Both the position numbers and the translations under genes were made by a program. A DNA stretch of 64,000 bases, taken from positions 380,042 through 444,041 of the forward strand of contig JBBPJF010000001.1 in NCBI GenBank assembly GCA_043842855.1. Direction: 5' to 3'. This document shows positions 48,032 to 56,048 of this stretch, one piece after another (position 1 is the stretch's first letter; the number at the start of each line of letters is the position of its first letter). The notes below the pieces were generated by a model. The model had not been told where the DNA came from, searched no databases, and saw only the letters and a list, made by a program, of their open reading frames with translations. Origin of the DNA: QFNR01 sp043842855. GTDB lineage: Bacteria; Pseudomonadota; Gammaproteobacteria; Burkholderiales; Neisseriaceae.

Positions 48032-49549
48032 TTATCTCTTTTTTATCACACCAAGAATAGTACGCGTGATACCTTTGGACAAGCCTTGTTTAAATTCTTT
48101 ACCCAACTGGTTAGAAATCTCATACCCCATACCTGCACGTTGATGCTTTCTTAGGCCAAACAAACCCCTAAAAAAACCTACTATAGGGCTAGGGTCAGAA
48201 GCCACCTGTCTCTCTCCTTTCACCGGTGAATTTTGAATACGCGTTTCAACGTCTGCTTCCTGAAGTACTTGTCTTTCCTCTAATATAGCTTCAAAAGCAG
48301 AATAATTATCTACCGTATCTTTGTATTTTTCATATAAGGGGTCTTGTTCAATAAGTTGAGACAAGTCTGCTGCGCCTAAAGGGGTTAATTGGCTAGCTGG
48401 CACCAAAATAAGTGCATACTCCACTGGCTGAGGCATACCCTTTTCATCAAGGAATGACACTAAGGCCTCTCCAACTCCAAGTGTAGAAATAGTTTCAGCT
48501 ACGTTTAACTTCGGATTAGACCTAAAGGTTTCAGCAGCAGCTCTTACCGCCTTCTGGTCTTTTGGCGTATAGGCCCTCAGAGCATGCTGTATGCGATTAC
48601 CCAGCTGCCCCAAGATAGTCTGAGGTAAATCTAAAGGGCTTTGAGTACAAAAGTATACTCCAACCCCCTTAGAACGAATCAAGCGTACCACTTGCTCTAT
48701 TTGCGATAGCAATTCCTGAGAAGCATCCTTAAAGAGGAGATGAGCTTCATCAAAAAACAAGACCAACTTAGGTAATTCCAAGTCCCCTACTTCTGGAAAG
48801 TCCGTATATAACTGCGCAAGTAACCAAAGTAAAAAAGCACTAAAACTACTCGGTGACCGCAGGAGACGTTCAGCAATTAATACATTCACTAAACCCCGCC
48901 CATCTTGTATTTGGCAAAAATCCCCCAACTCAATAGCAGGTTCTCCAAATAGTAAATCACCCCCATCTTGTTCCAAGCTTAGCAATTGTCTTTGAATGGC
49001 TCCTATAGTGACCGAAGAAACACTCCCGTAGGTGGTCTTATACTTACTTGCGTGATCAGCCACATGTTTTAGTAGGGCTCTAAGATCTTTTAAATCTACC
49101 AACAACCATTCATTATCATCGGCTACTTTAAAAACTAAATTCAGCACGCCTTCTTGGATTTTATTAAGCCCCAGTAACCTAGCTAATAACATAGAACCTA
49201 TGCTAGATAGCTTAATACGCAGTGGAATACCCAACTGCCCATAGACATCCCAAAAGCGAACAGGAAATCCATGGTAATAAGTCTCGTCAAGGCCAAATTT
49301 CTGAGCTCTCTCTGCTACTTTACCCTCGGGTAGTCCCCTTTTAGTCAAGCCTGAAAACTCTCCTTTGACATCTACTAAAAAGACTGGGACTCCAGCGTCG
49401 CTCAAGCTTTCAGCCATTTTTCTTAGGGAAACAGATTTTCCCGTACCCGTAGCTCCCGCAATCAGACCATGTCGATTAACCATATTGCCAAGTAACTGAA
49501 TCGGCTCCTGTTCCTGATCATGCTTTCTTGCTACATTTAAGTGCTGCAT
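48032..49549 (-). CDS. HerA-like ATPase, DUF853 family (YjgR type)
   Basis: I start at the ATG at 49549 (505 residues): GGGGAA lies 7 bases before it; a TTG at 49573 would overlap the upstream regulator. Walker A is at 31-39 (AGATGTGKS), Walker B is LVLFFDEAHLLF near residue 260, and RIQHALRAYTPKDQKAVRAA is typical of the C-terminal part. The family resembles HerA/FtsK-type motor ATPases but its role in bacteria is not established. The upstream TetR-type gene on the same strand ends 17 bases before this start, suggesting co-expression. Confidence 0.85.
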   Translation of the reverse strand: MQHLNVARKHDQEQEPIQLLGNMVNRHGLIAGATGTGKSVSLRKMAESLSDAGVPVFLVDVKGEFSGLTKRGLPEGKVAERAQKFGLDETYYHGFPVRFWDVYGQLGIPLRIKLSSIGSMLLARLLGLNKIQEGVLNLVFKVADDNEWLLVDLKDLRALLKHVADHASKYKTTYGSVSSVTIGAIQRQLLSLEQDGGDLLFGEPAIELGDFCQIQDGRGLVNVLIAERLLRSPSSFSAFLLWLLAQLYTDFPEVGDLELPKLVLFFDEAHLLFKDASQELLSQIEQVVRLIRSKGVGVYFCTQSPLDLPQTILGQLGNRIQHALRAYTPKDQKAVRAAAETFRSNPKLNVAETISTLGVGEALVSFLDEKGMPQPVEYALILVPASQLTPLGAADLSQLIEQDPLYEKYKDTVDNYSAFEAILEERQVLQEADVETRIQNSPVKGERQVASDPSPIVGFFRGLFGLRKHQRAGMGYEISNQLGKEFKQGLSKGITRTILGVIKKR

Positions 49550-49566
49550 CTTCTTATTTCCCCAAT

Positions 49567-50217
49567 TTACCAATCCATGTCTTGAAACTTTTTCGAATAA
49601 TACTCATCAAAGGTTTCTTTATCTTTCTCATCCAAGTATGGCTTGAGCAGCCCCAATGCAAGCAAACTGCCACGTGCACTTGAAGTTGAGCCTAATGTTC
49701 CTGACCTCAGTTTGTCGTAACTATACCAATACCTGCATAACAACCAAAAGTTGTGTTTAAACACCTTTAAGTCAACGGCTGACATATGCAACCTCCCTTT
49801 GTCTACCAGTGCCTGCAAGTACCCACTAATAAGTGGTTCCACCCTATTTAGGGTATAATCCTTTTGCAGGGCCTTCAACCTTTTACTTCTGCTAAATAGG
49901 CCTCCTAGATCCATGAATATGAAGCGATAATTCCACATGGTATCAAATATCTTGCCTACATAGTGCAAGGCGTCCTCAATCTCTGTCTGAGGCACCTCCA
50001 CACCAATGAACGCTAGAAGCTCTTTCTCATAACGCTTAAAGATCTCCTCAATGATAGCTTCCTTATTTTTGAAATAGTAATAGAGGTTTCCAGGGCTGAT
50101 ACCTAAATGAGCCACGATATGATTGGTGGTTACATATCTCTCTCCTCGCTCATTAAAAAGTTTAATCGAAGCCTGAATAATGCGCTCGTAAGTATTTTCC
50201 TTAGAAGAATTTTCCAT
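49567..50217 (-). CDS. TetR-family transcriptional regulator
   Basis: This 216-residue protein has an N-terminal helix-turn-helix (about 28-48: YVTTNHIVAHLGISPGNLYY, followed by YFKNKEAIIEEIF), the classic TetR DNA-binding domain. The C-terminal ligand domain (about 80-210, Tyr/Trp-rich) matches the YsiA/FadR-like or TetR_C_21-type regulators I recall, but the ligand is unknown. It precedes the HerA-like ATPase gene and probably controls that operon and/or a distant lipid or efflux gene. Confidence 0.9.
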   Translation of the reverse strand: MENSSKENTYERIIQASIKLFNERGERYVTTNHIVAHLGISPGNLYYYFKNKEAIIEEIFKRYEKELLAFIGVEVPQTEIEDALHYVGKIFDTMWNYRFIFMDLGGLFSRSKRLKALQKDYTLNRVEPLISGYLQALVDKGRLHMSAVDLKVFKHNFWLLCRYWYSYDKLRSGTLGSTSSARGSLLALGLLKPYLDEKDKETFDEYYSKKFQDMDW

Positions 50218-50244
50218 TCATCAGCCGCCTATATTAAAGTAGAG

Positions 50245-51261
50245 CTAAACCAAATTTGGCTCAACCGTTAGACAAATTCCGTATTGGTGCTTTACTGCGT
50301 CCGTGATAATAGCCATTAGTCTCAATAACTGCTCTGCTGTTCCATTCTTTTGATTAACAATAACTAAAGCCTGATTTTGATAGACAGACATCTGCCCAAC
50401 TGTAAATCCCTTTAGGCCTAGTTGATCAATTAACCAAGATGCTGCTATCTTGTATCGTTTATCTTCTACTGCATACCAGGGTAGCTTCCTAAAGCGTTCT
50501 TTAAGCTCGTGGAATTTTTCTTTACTGACTATAGGATTATGGAAAAAACTGCCACTATTTCCTAAGCTATCTGGATCTGGTAGCCTGGCCCGACGTAAAT
50601 GCTGAATGTAATTTACCAACTGCTGTGCTGATAGTTTGCAAGCTCCCCCCATTTGGGCTACCCAATCCTTCAAAGCTTGATAGCTTAATTGGGGTGTGAA
50701 TTGCTTGTGTAAACTAAACACAACTGCGAGAACAAGCCAATCTTTTTTATTCTTAAAAATACTGCTTCTGTACTTAAATTTACATTCATTATTATCTAGA
50801 CAAAATTGTTGCCCAGAAGAGACCTCTAGTACTTCCACTGAACTAATCACATCTTTCACTTCTGCTCCATAGGCACCAATATTTTGAATTGGCGCTGCGC
50901 CTACCGTGCCAGGGATTAGACTCAGGTTTTCCAAACCATACCAACCTTGGCTTAAGCAGGTCTGTATCCAGTGGTGCCAATTTTCACCAGCAGCTACTCT
51001 CACTTTTACCGTTTGAGCATCTTCCTCTAAGACAGTTATGCCTTTAGTCTGCACATGAACAACTAGACCATCAAAATCTTTCAGAAAAATAGTGTTACTA
51101 CCCCCCCCTAACCAGTAGACTCTTTCAAACTCACGGATTTCTCTGAGACCCCTTAGTAACTCTTCTGGGGTATTAATGCGTGCATAATAGGCAGCCGTGG
51201 CCTTAAAATGCATAGTATGCAACGCCTGAAGAGGCTGGTGAGGTTGGCAGGCAAGTACCAT
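50245..51261 (-). CDS. murB: UDP-N-acetylenolpyruvoylglucosamine reductase
   Basis: MurB reduces the enolpyruvyl group to make UDP-MurNAc using FAD and NADPH. The 338-residue protein is the type I (E. coli-like) form: FAD-binding LGGGSNTIF and LSLIPGTVGAAPIQNIGAYG near 110-130, the catalytic Ser in GNSGSFFHNPIV, and the final Glu in TVEPNLV. The usual N-terminal NTFGL motif is replaced by HTMHF. Divergent from ribA. Confidence 0.95.
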   Translation of the reverse strand: MVLACQPHQPLQALHTMHFKATAAYYARINTPEELLRGLREIREFERVYWLGGGSNTIFLKDFDGLVVHVQTKGITVLEEDAQTVKVRVAAGENWHHWIQTCLSQGWYGLENLSLIPGTVGAAPIQNIGAYGAEVKDVISSVEVLEVSSGQQFCLDNNECKFKYRSSIFKNKKDWLVLAVVFSLHKQFTPQLSYQALKDWVAQMGGACKLSAQQLVNYIQHLRRARLPDPDSLGNSGSFFHNPIVSKEKFHELKERFRKLPWYAVEDKRYKIAASWLIDQLGLKGFTVGQMSVYQNQALVIVNQKNGTAEQLLRLMAIITDAVKHQYGICLTVEPNLV

Positions 51262-51539
51262 GATTTTCTAAAACTGTTTTAACCACTGAATTATACCACT
51301 GCTAAAATCTCCTTGGGTATGTGCCTCTCACGACCCACTTAGCTGGCAATCTAGTTAAGATTCAATTAAAGTCTCAAGCTAGGCTCGACTATTCCACGTC
51401 AAGAAAACTAATTTCCTTCTGAGCTTAGTATAAAATCACATGAAGGTGCTTTCAGAACGACTATGTTAAAATCGCGCGATTCGGGTAGAATGATCGTCTC
51501 GGTCGATGCCCCGTCCTAATCCTAACTTTAATTAAATGC

Positions 51540-52145
51540 ATGAAAACAACTACTATCCAGGACCTAATTAAACGACAGGGGGACTGTATTTTACCCACAA
51601 AATGGGGTCCGTTCACCCTGGTAGTTTATCAAGAATTGACTAGTCTTGCGGAACATGTTGCCTTGCATAGGGGGCAGCTAAAAGCCGAGATGCCCATTCT
51701 ACTTAGGATTCATTCTGAATGCCTAACAGGAGATACTTTCTTCTCACAAAAATGTGATTGTGGCTTACAGTTAAAAAAATCCTTTCAATTAATTGCCAAA
51801 GAAGACAGGGGTGTGATTATCTATCTTCGCCAAGAAGGCAGAGGCATTGGGTTAACTAATAAGATAAAAGCCTATCGATTACAGGAAGAAGGTTTGGACA
51901 CCGTGGAGGCTAATCTAGCCTTACAGTTCCCAGCAGATGCTAGATCCTTTAATGTAGTTCACGATATCCTTAGAGACCTAGGCATTAAGCGGGTGAGACT
52001 AATGACTAATAACCCTGATAAAGTGCAAGCCCTAAACGAGGGAGGCATTGAAGTGGTAGAGAGAATACCTCTGATTACACGCACGAATAGGTATAACAAA
52101 AGTTACATACAAACTAAGAAAAAAAAGTTAAACCACCTTTTCTAG
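51540..52145 (+). CDS. ribA: GTP cyclohydrolase II
   Basis: RibA opens GTP in the first step of riboflavin synthesis. The 201-residue stand-alone form (not fused to RibB) shows the zinc site Cys in SECLTGDTFFSQKCDCG, the catalytic YLRQEGRGIGLTNKIKAY and GTP-contacting LMTNNPDK. No Shine-Dalgarno is evident before the ATG and no FMN riboswitch is recognised in the 278-base upstream spacer. Confidence 0.96.
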   Translation: MKTTTIQDLIKRQGDCILPTKWGPFTLVVYQELTSLAEHVALHRGQLKAEMPILLRIHSECLTGDTFFSQKCDCGLQLKKSFQLIAKEDRGVIIYLRQEGRGIGLTNKIKAYRLQEEGLDTVEANLALQFPADARSFNVVHDILRDLGIKRVRLMTNNPDKVQALNEGGIEVVERIPLITRTNRYNKSYIQTKKKKLNHLF

Positions 52146-52167
52146 ACATCAACTTACCTACTGTGGA

Positions 52168-53433
52168 ATGAGCCAGAGAGATTTTATTAGGAGCGTTTTA
52201 AGAAACATGAAGGCTATTTATACATTATTTTCACTTTTTCTGGCTGCATTGTTTTTGTTTTCGGGAAATGTATTATTTCTGAATTCAAGCAATTTGCTGA
52301 TGGGCCACGCCACGGTTCCACAAACACTGATCGGTCTGATCAATACAGTCTATTTCCTAGGTGCCATCATGAGTTCTGTAGCGGCTCATCGCATAGTCTC
52401 ACGTGTTGGGCATGCACGAAGCTTCAGTTTTTTCGCCTCAATCATGGCTATATGCATCCTCCTATATGGACTTAGTTTTCAACTGTACGTATGGGCTATC
52501 TTGCGATTTATCCAGGGGTTTGCCTACTATGCTGTTCTAATGATTATTGAAAGCTGGTTGAATGAGAAAAGCGATCCCTCCTCTCGTTCTCGCTTATTGG
52601 GCATCTACGAAATAGTATTTTATATGGCTTTCTCCATAGGGGCGCTACTCTTAAACCTCAGTAATAGTTTCGTTCATATCACCCAATTTAGCGTTATCTT
52701 ACTCATACTCGCGATTTTACCCTTAAGTCTAACTAAAATTCCCGCGCCCATTATTCCTGAACCTAAAAAGATAAGTATTCCCTCCCTATTTGCCCTAGCC
52801 CCTCTGGCCCTAATGGGTAGCCTTATTGGCGGTTTCATTGCTAATGGGTTTATGAGTATGATCCCAGTGTATACTTCAAACTTGCATTTTAATGTTCGGG
52901 AAACCTCTATCTTTATGACTTGTGCTATGGCTGGAGGCTTACTCATTCAATTGCCTATGGGTAGATTTTCTGATACTTATGGCCGGCGAATTGCTATCTC
53001 CATCGCTGCCAGTATTACCTGTGCTGCTGCTCTACTTTCTCTTTTCTTGGTTCATGTAACCTATGCACAGTATTTGCTTGCTGCAGGCTTTGGTCTAGGC
53101 GCTTTCAGTATTTATCCACTCAGTCTAGCAAGAGCACATGACGTCCTACCCGCGGATTCCCCTAGCCGAATAGAGATCAGCCGTAGCGTACTCTTTGCTT
53201 ATAGTCTGGGCGCATTAGCTGCGCCTCTCACGCTAGGGATTTCTACTCAAATTCTAGGGGCTGTAGGCTTTGAAACTCCCTTTATCTTGCTCAGTGCCTT
53301 CTTAGCTTTTTTTGCTATCCGACAACCTGTTATTCCTCAAGAGGAAAGGACCTCTTATGTACACGTTACTCCAAGCGCTACCAATACTTTAATTGCAGAG
53401 TCAGATAGTATTAAAGAAACAGAAAAACTTTGA
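52168..53433 (+). CDS. Major facilitator superfamily transporter (YcaD-like)
   Basis: The 421-residue protein has twelve predicted hydrophobic segments. The motif-A-like loop after helix 2 reads AHRIVSRVGHARSF, and MGRFSDTYGRRIAI between helices 8 and 9 is a good MFS signature (D-R/G-x-G-R-R). The layout and sequence style resemble YcaD-type members, often annotated as sugar or drug permeases. Substrate unknown. The start at 52168 is preceded by a weak GTGGA; an alternative ATG at 52207 lies right before the first membrane helix. It is 22 bases after ribA. Confidence 0.85.
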   Translation: MSQRDFIRSVLRNMKAIYTLFSLFLAALFLFSGNVLFLNSSNLLMGHATVPQTLIGLINTVYFLGAIMSSVAAHRIVSRVGHARSFSFFASIMAICILLYGLSFQLYVWAILRFIQGFAYYAVLMIIESWLNEKSDPSSRSRLLGIYEIVFYMAFSIGALLLNLSNSFVHITQFSVILLILAILPLSLTKIPAPIIPEPKKISIPSLFALAPLALMGSLIGGFIANGFMSMIPVYTSNLHFNVRETSIFMTCAMAGGLLIQLPMGRFSDTYGRRIAISIAASITCAAALLSLFLVHVTYAQYLLAAGFGLGAFSIYPLSLARAHDVLPADSPSRIEISRSVLFAYSLGALAAPLTLGISTQILGAVGFETPFILLSAFLAFFAIRQPVIPQEERTSYVHVTPSATNTLIAESDSIKETEKL

Positions 53434-53447
53434 ATTGACCTGCCACC

Positions 53448-53930
53448 ATGAAAACCACTATTAATTTTAAAAATACAGCTATTTTTTTAGCTTATAGTTT
53501 TAATTTCCTTTTCTGCCTTGTTCTTTTTTTAATGAATTCCATTAGCTGGAAATACCTTCAGCAAGGCGCTCTGCCTAGCGATAATTTCTTCTACTTACCT
53601 TTGGATGAACTGTATCTAGGCGTTTTATTTATTGCATTTGGCTATCATACTTTGTTCACTACCTGGTTATCTCATAGCTCTTTCTACAGTAATCGCTCCT
53701 GGTATCTATACATCAGTTGGTTCATAGATTCTGCCCTTATATTTTCACTTTTTTCATACCTATTGATAGTAAACTATATTTCCTATTATGATGAAAATAA
53801 ATGGAAAATTTCCTCTATCATGAAAAACTTCTTGCTATTGAACCCTAATTTTTATTTTTCTCTGGGCTTATATCTTTCATTGAACTTCCTTGTTTATTTT
53901 CTCTCTAATCGAAAGAAGATACATGCCTAA
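53448..53930 (+). CDS. Hypothetical four-helix membrane protein
   Basis: I do not recognise this 160-residue protein. It has about four hydrophobic segments (roughly 10-30, 50-70, 85-107 and 130-152), is rich in Phe, Leu, Tyr and Ser, and ends in a basic RKKIHA. It is 14 bases after the MFS gene and its end overlaps the fdx start by 8 bases, so it is likely expressed in that operon, perhaps with translational coupling to fdx. No Cys or His cluster suggests a cofactor. The frame has no internal problem and starts with ATG. Confidence 0.6.
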   Translation: MKTTINFKNTAIFLAYSFNFLFCLVLFLMNSISWKYLQQGALPSDNFFYLPLDELYLGVLFIAFGYHTLFTTWLSHSSFYSNRSWYLYISWFIDSALIFSLFSYLLIVNYISYYDENKWKISSIMKNFLLLNPNFYFSLGLYLSLNFLVYFLSNRKKIHA

Positions 53931-54264
53931 AATTACTCTGCTTCCCCATGAAACTCTTTGTCCTGAGGGTTTGACCATAGAGAACGCTACTAAGGGAGAA
54001 AGCATATGCAATCTTTTACTTGAGGCCAATGTACCCATCGAACACGCCTGTGAACAATCTTGTGCTTGTGCTACTTGTCACGTACACGTCAGGGAAGGCT
54101 ATGATTCCCTTAACGCACCTTCAGAAATAGAGGAAGATCTGCTTGATCAAGCCTGGGACTTAGAAGAAGACTCTAGACTGAGCTGTCAGGCGCTGGTGGG
54201 GGATGAAGATTTAGTAGTTGAAATTCCTAAATACTCCATCAATCACGCCAAGGAAAATCACTGA
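53923..54264 (+). CDS. fdx: [2Fe-2S] ferredoxin, Isc type
   Basis: The true start is the ATG at 53923 (113 residues) with GAAAGAAG just upstream; an earlier in-frame TTG at 53890 lies inside the preceding gene. The cluster ligands match adrenodoxin-type Fdx: Cys-x5-Cys-x2-Cys in HACEQSCACATCHV and the fourth in LSCQAL. SRLSCQALVGDEDLVVEIP and the C-terminal INHAKE are closely Fdx-like. It feeds electrons to Fe-S assembly. The other isc genes (iscR-S-U-A, hscBA) are not in the window, which is unusual for this gene. Confidence 0.93.
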   Translation: MPKITLLPHETLCPEGLTIENATKGESICNLLLEANVPIEHACEQSCACATCHVHVREGYDSLNAPSEIEEDLLDQAWDLEEDSRLSCQALVGDEDLVVEIPKYSINHAKENH

Positions 54265-54271
54265 TAGCAAA

Positions 54272-54910
54272 CTATGGGTATAAGCGCTGTTTTTTCCAAC
54301 GGCCCCCACTCAAAATATATTCCACTCGGTCGTGTAGGCGGTTCGGACGACCTTGCCAGAATTCTACGCGATCAGGGATAACTATATATCCCCCCCAAAA
54401 GGCTGGCCTCTTTATTTGCCTGGGATTCCTGGCTCGTGTCAAAGCAAAAGAAGTTAACAAAGCCGTTTTACTGGTAAGTATTTTACTTTGTTTACTTACC
54501 CAAGCGCCAATCTGGCTTTTGTATGGTCTACTTTCAAAGTATTCATCTGACAGCTGTGTTTCTAGTACCTCAGCTATCCCTTCGATTCGAACCTGGCGTT
54601 CCAATTCAGGCCAAAAAAAAGTTAGCGCCACATAAGGGTTTTGCTGTATGCATAGCCCCTTTCGACTCTTATAATTAGTAAAAAATATAAATCCCTTATC
54701 ATTAATTTCTTTCAAAAGCACCATCCGAGCACTCGGCCTTTTATTTTCGTCCACAGTAGCCAAATTCATGGCATTGCATTCGCGTACTCTTGACTTTAAT
54801 GCTTGTTGAAACCACAACTTAAATTGTGCTAAAGGATGAGCCTGGCATTCTGCTATAGACAATTTTTCCTTAGTGTATTCCTGACGTACCTCGTGCAAAT
54901 CTATTTTCAT
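54272..54910 (-). CDS. pdxH: Pyridoxamine 5'-phosphate oxidase
   Basis: PdxH makes pyridoxal phosphate with FMN and oxygen. I use the ATG at 54910 (212 residues): GAAGGGAAA precedes it, and the sequence MKIDLHEVRQEYTKEKL then begins as the family usually does; the longer frame to 55030 adds 40 unrelated residues. FMN-binding parts are MNLATVDENKRPSARMVLLK, FFTNYKSRKG and the PFW-type FFWPELERQVRIEG; the C-terminal EFWQGRPNRLHDR and RLYP end are diagnostic. It converges on fdx. Confidence 0.95.
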   Translation of the reverse strand: MKIDLHEVRQEYTKEKLSIAECQAHPLAQFKLWFQQALKSRVRECNAMNLATVDENKRPSARMVLLKEINDKGFIFFTNYKSRKGLCIQQNPYVALTFFWPELERQVRIEGIAEVLETQLSDEYFESRPYKSQIGAWVSKQSKILTSKTALLTSFALTRARNPRQIKRPAFWGGYIVIPDRVEFWQGRPNRLHDRVEYILSGGRWKKQRLYP

Positions 54911-55079
54911 TTCAATTTCCCTTCTAAAGCGCCCCTCCGGGTCGTACATCATAGCACAACCCCTTTGCAAAAATAAAAATAGGCATGCTAGACTATCGGT
55001 GATAATATGAACAGAGAGTTGGTGGAGCATTGCTTTCTTTCATTAGACTCTTCAATTTATATTTTGTCCCTGAGGATTA

Positions 55080-56036
55080 ATGAAAACAGTAGAAACTCTG
55101 GATTTTTCGAATGTTAAACATCGTACGTTACAGCGCTTATGTGGCTCCTTAGATCAGAACTTGCGCTATATAGGTGAACAGCTTAACCTCTCTATAAAAA
55201 GACGGTTGGATCACCTAACCGTTACAGGGAAAGAAGCTGCTTTGGGTTTACAAGCACTGCAGCGACTAATGGAGGTTGCTGAAACAAAGGAGCTAGACCA
55301 CCAGGATATTCACCTTACTCTGCTCACGCTTGGAAGGCAGGCTTCAGCTCAACCCGATGTGCTGACTAGGACCTCATTAAAGACTCATAGGGGTACTATA
55401 CAAGCAAAAACTCACAACCAAGAGACTTATATCAACGCCCTACTTGAATACGACATAGTATTTGGCTTGGGACCAGCAGGTACTGGGAAAACTTATCTAG
55501 CCGTGGCTGCGGCAGTAGACGCCATGAATAAGCGCCAAGTACAAAAAATTATTCTGGTCCGCCCTGCCGTAGAAGCTGGAGAAAAATTAGGGTTTCTACC
55601 AGGTGATTTATCTCAAAAAATTGATCCTTACCTACGTCCATTGTACGACGCTCTCTACGAGTTTATGGGCCCTGAAAGTGTGAATAAATCACTCGAAAGA
55701 GGTTTGATTGAGCTTGCGCCTTTGGCCTATATGCGCGGTAGAACCCTTAATAATTCTTTCATTATTCTAGATGAAGCGCAAAATACTACCAAAGAGCAAA
55801 TGAAAATGTTTCTTACCCGCATTGGTTTTGGGAGTAAGACCGTCATTACTGGAGATTTAGGACAAATAGATTTACCTTCCCATATAGGCAGTGGACTGAA
55901 AGATGCTTGTGAACGGCTATCCAGTATTGAAGGGATTTGCTTTCACGCATTTAATGCCAAAGATATTCTGCGACACCCGTTAGTACAGGCTATTGTTAAT
56001 GCATATGAAGTGTCTGCTGACCCTACGGGTTCTTAA
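55080..56036 (+). CDS. PhoH-family ATPase (YbeZ)
   Basis: The 318-residue protein has Walker A GPAGTGKT at about 133-140 and Walker B FIILDEAQNT, plus the PhoH-type RPAVEAGEKLGFLPGDL and TGDLGQIDLP. The N-terminal KH-like portion (1-90) is as in YbeZ. It is a putative RNA helicase-like partner of the YbeY RNase, but ybeY and corC, which commonly follow, are replaced here by an ABC-F gene. Start with TGAGGA 6 bases upstream. Confidence 0.93.
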   Translation: MKTVETLDFSNVKHRTLQRLCGSLDQNLRYIGEQLNLSIKRRLDHLTVTGKEAALGLQALQRLMEVAETKELDHQDIHLTLLTLGRQASAQPDVLTRTSLKTHRGTIQAKTHNQETYINALLEYDIVFGLGPAGTGKTYLAVAAAVDAMNKRQVQKIILVRPAVEAGEKLGFLPGDLSQKIDPYLRPLYDALYEFMGPESVNKSLERGLIELAPLAYMRGRTLNNSFIILDEAQNTTKEQMKMFLTRIGFGSKTVITGDLGQIDLPSHIGSGLKDACERLSSIEGICFHAFNAKDILRHPLVQAIVNAYEVSADPTGS

Positions 56037-56048
56037 CTTGCTGCGTCC

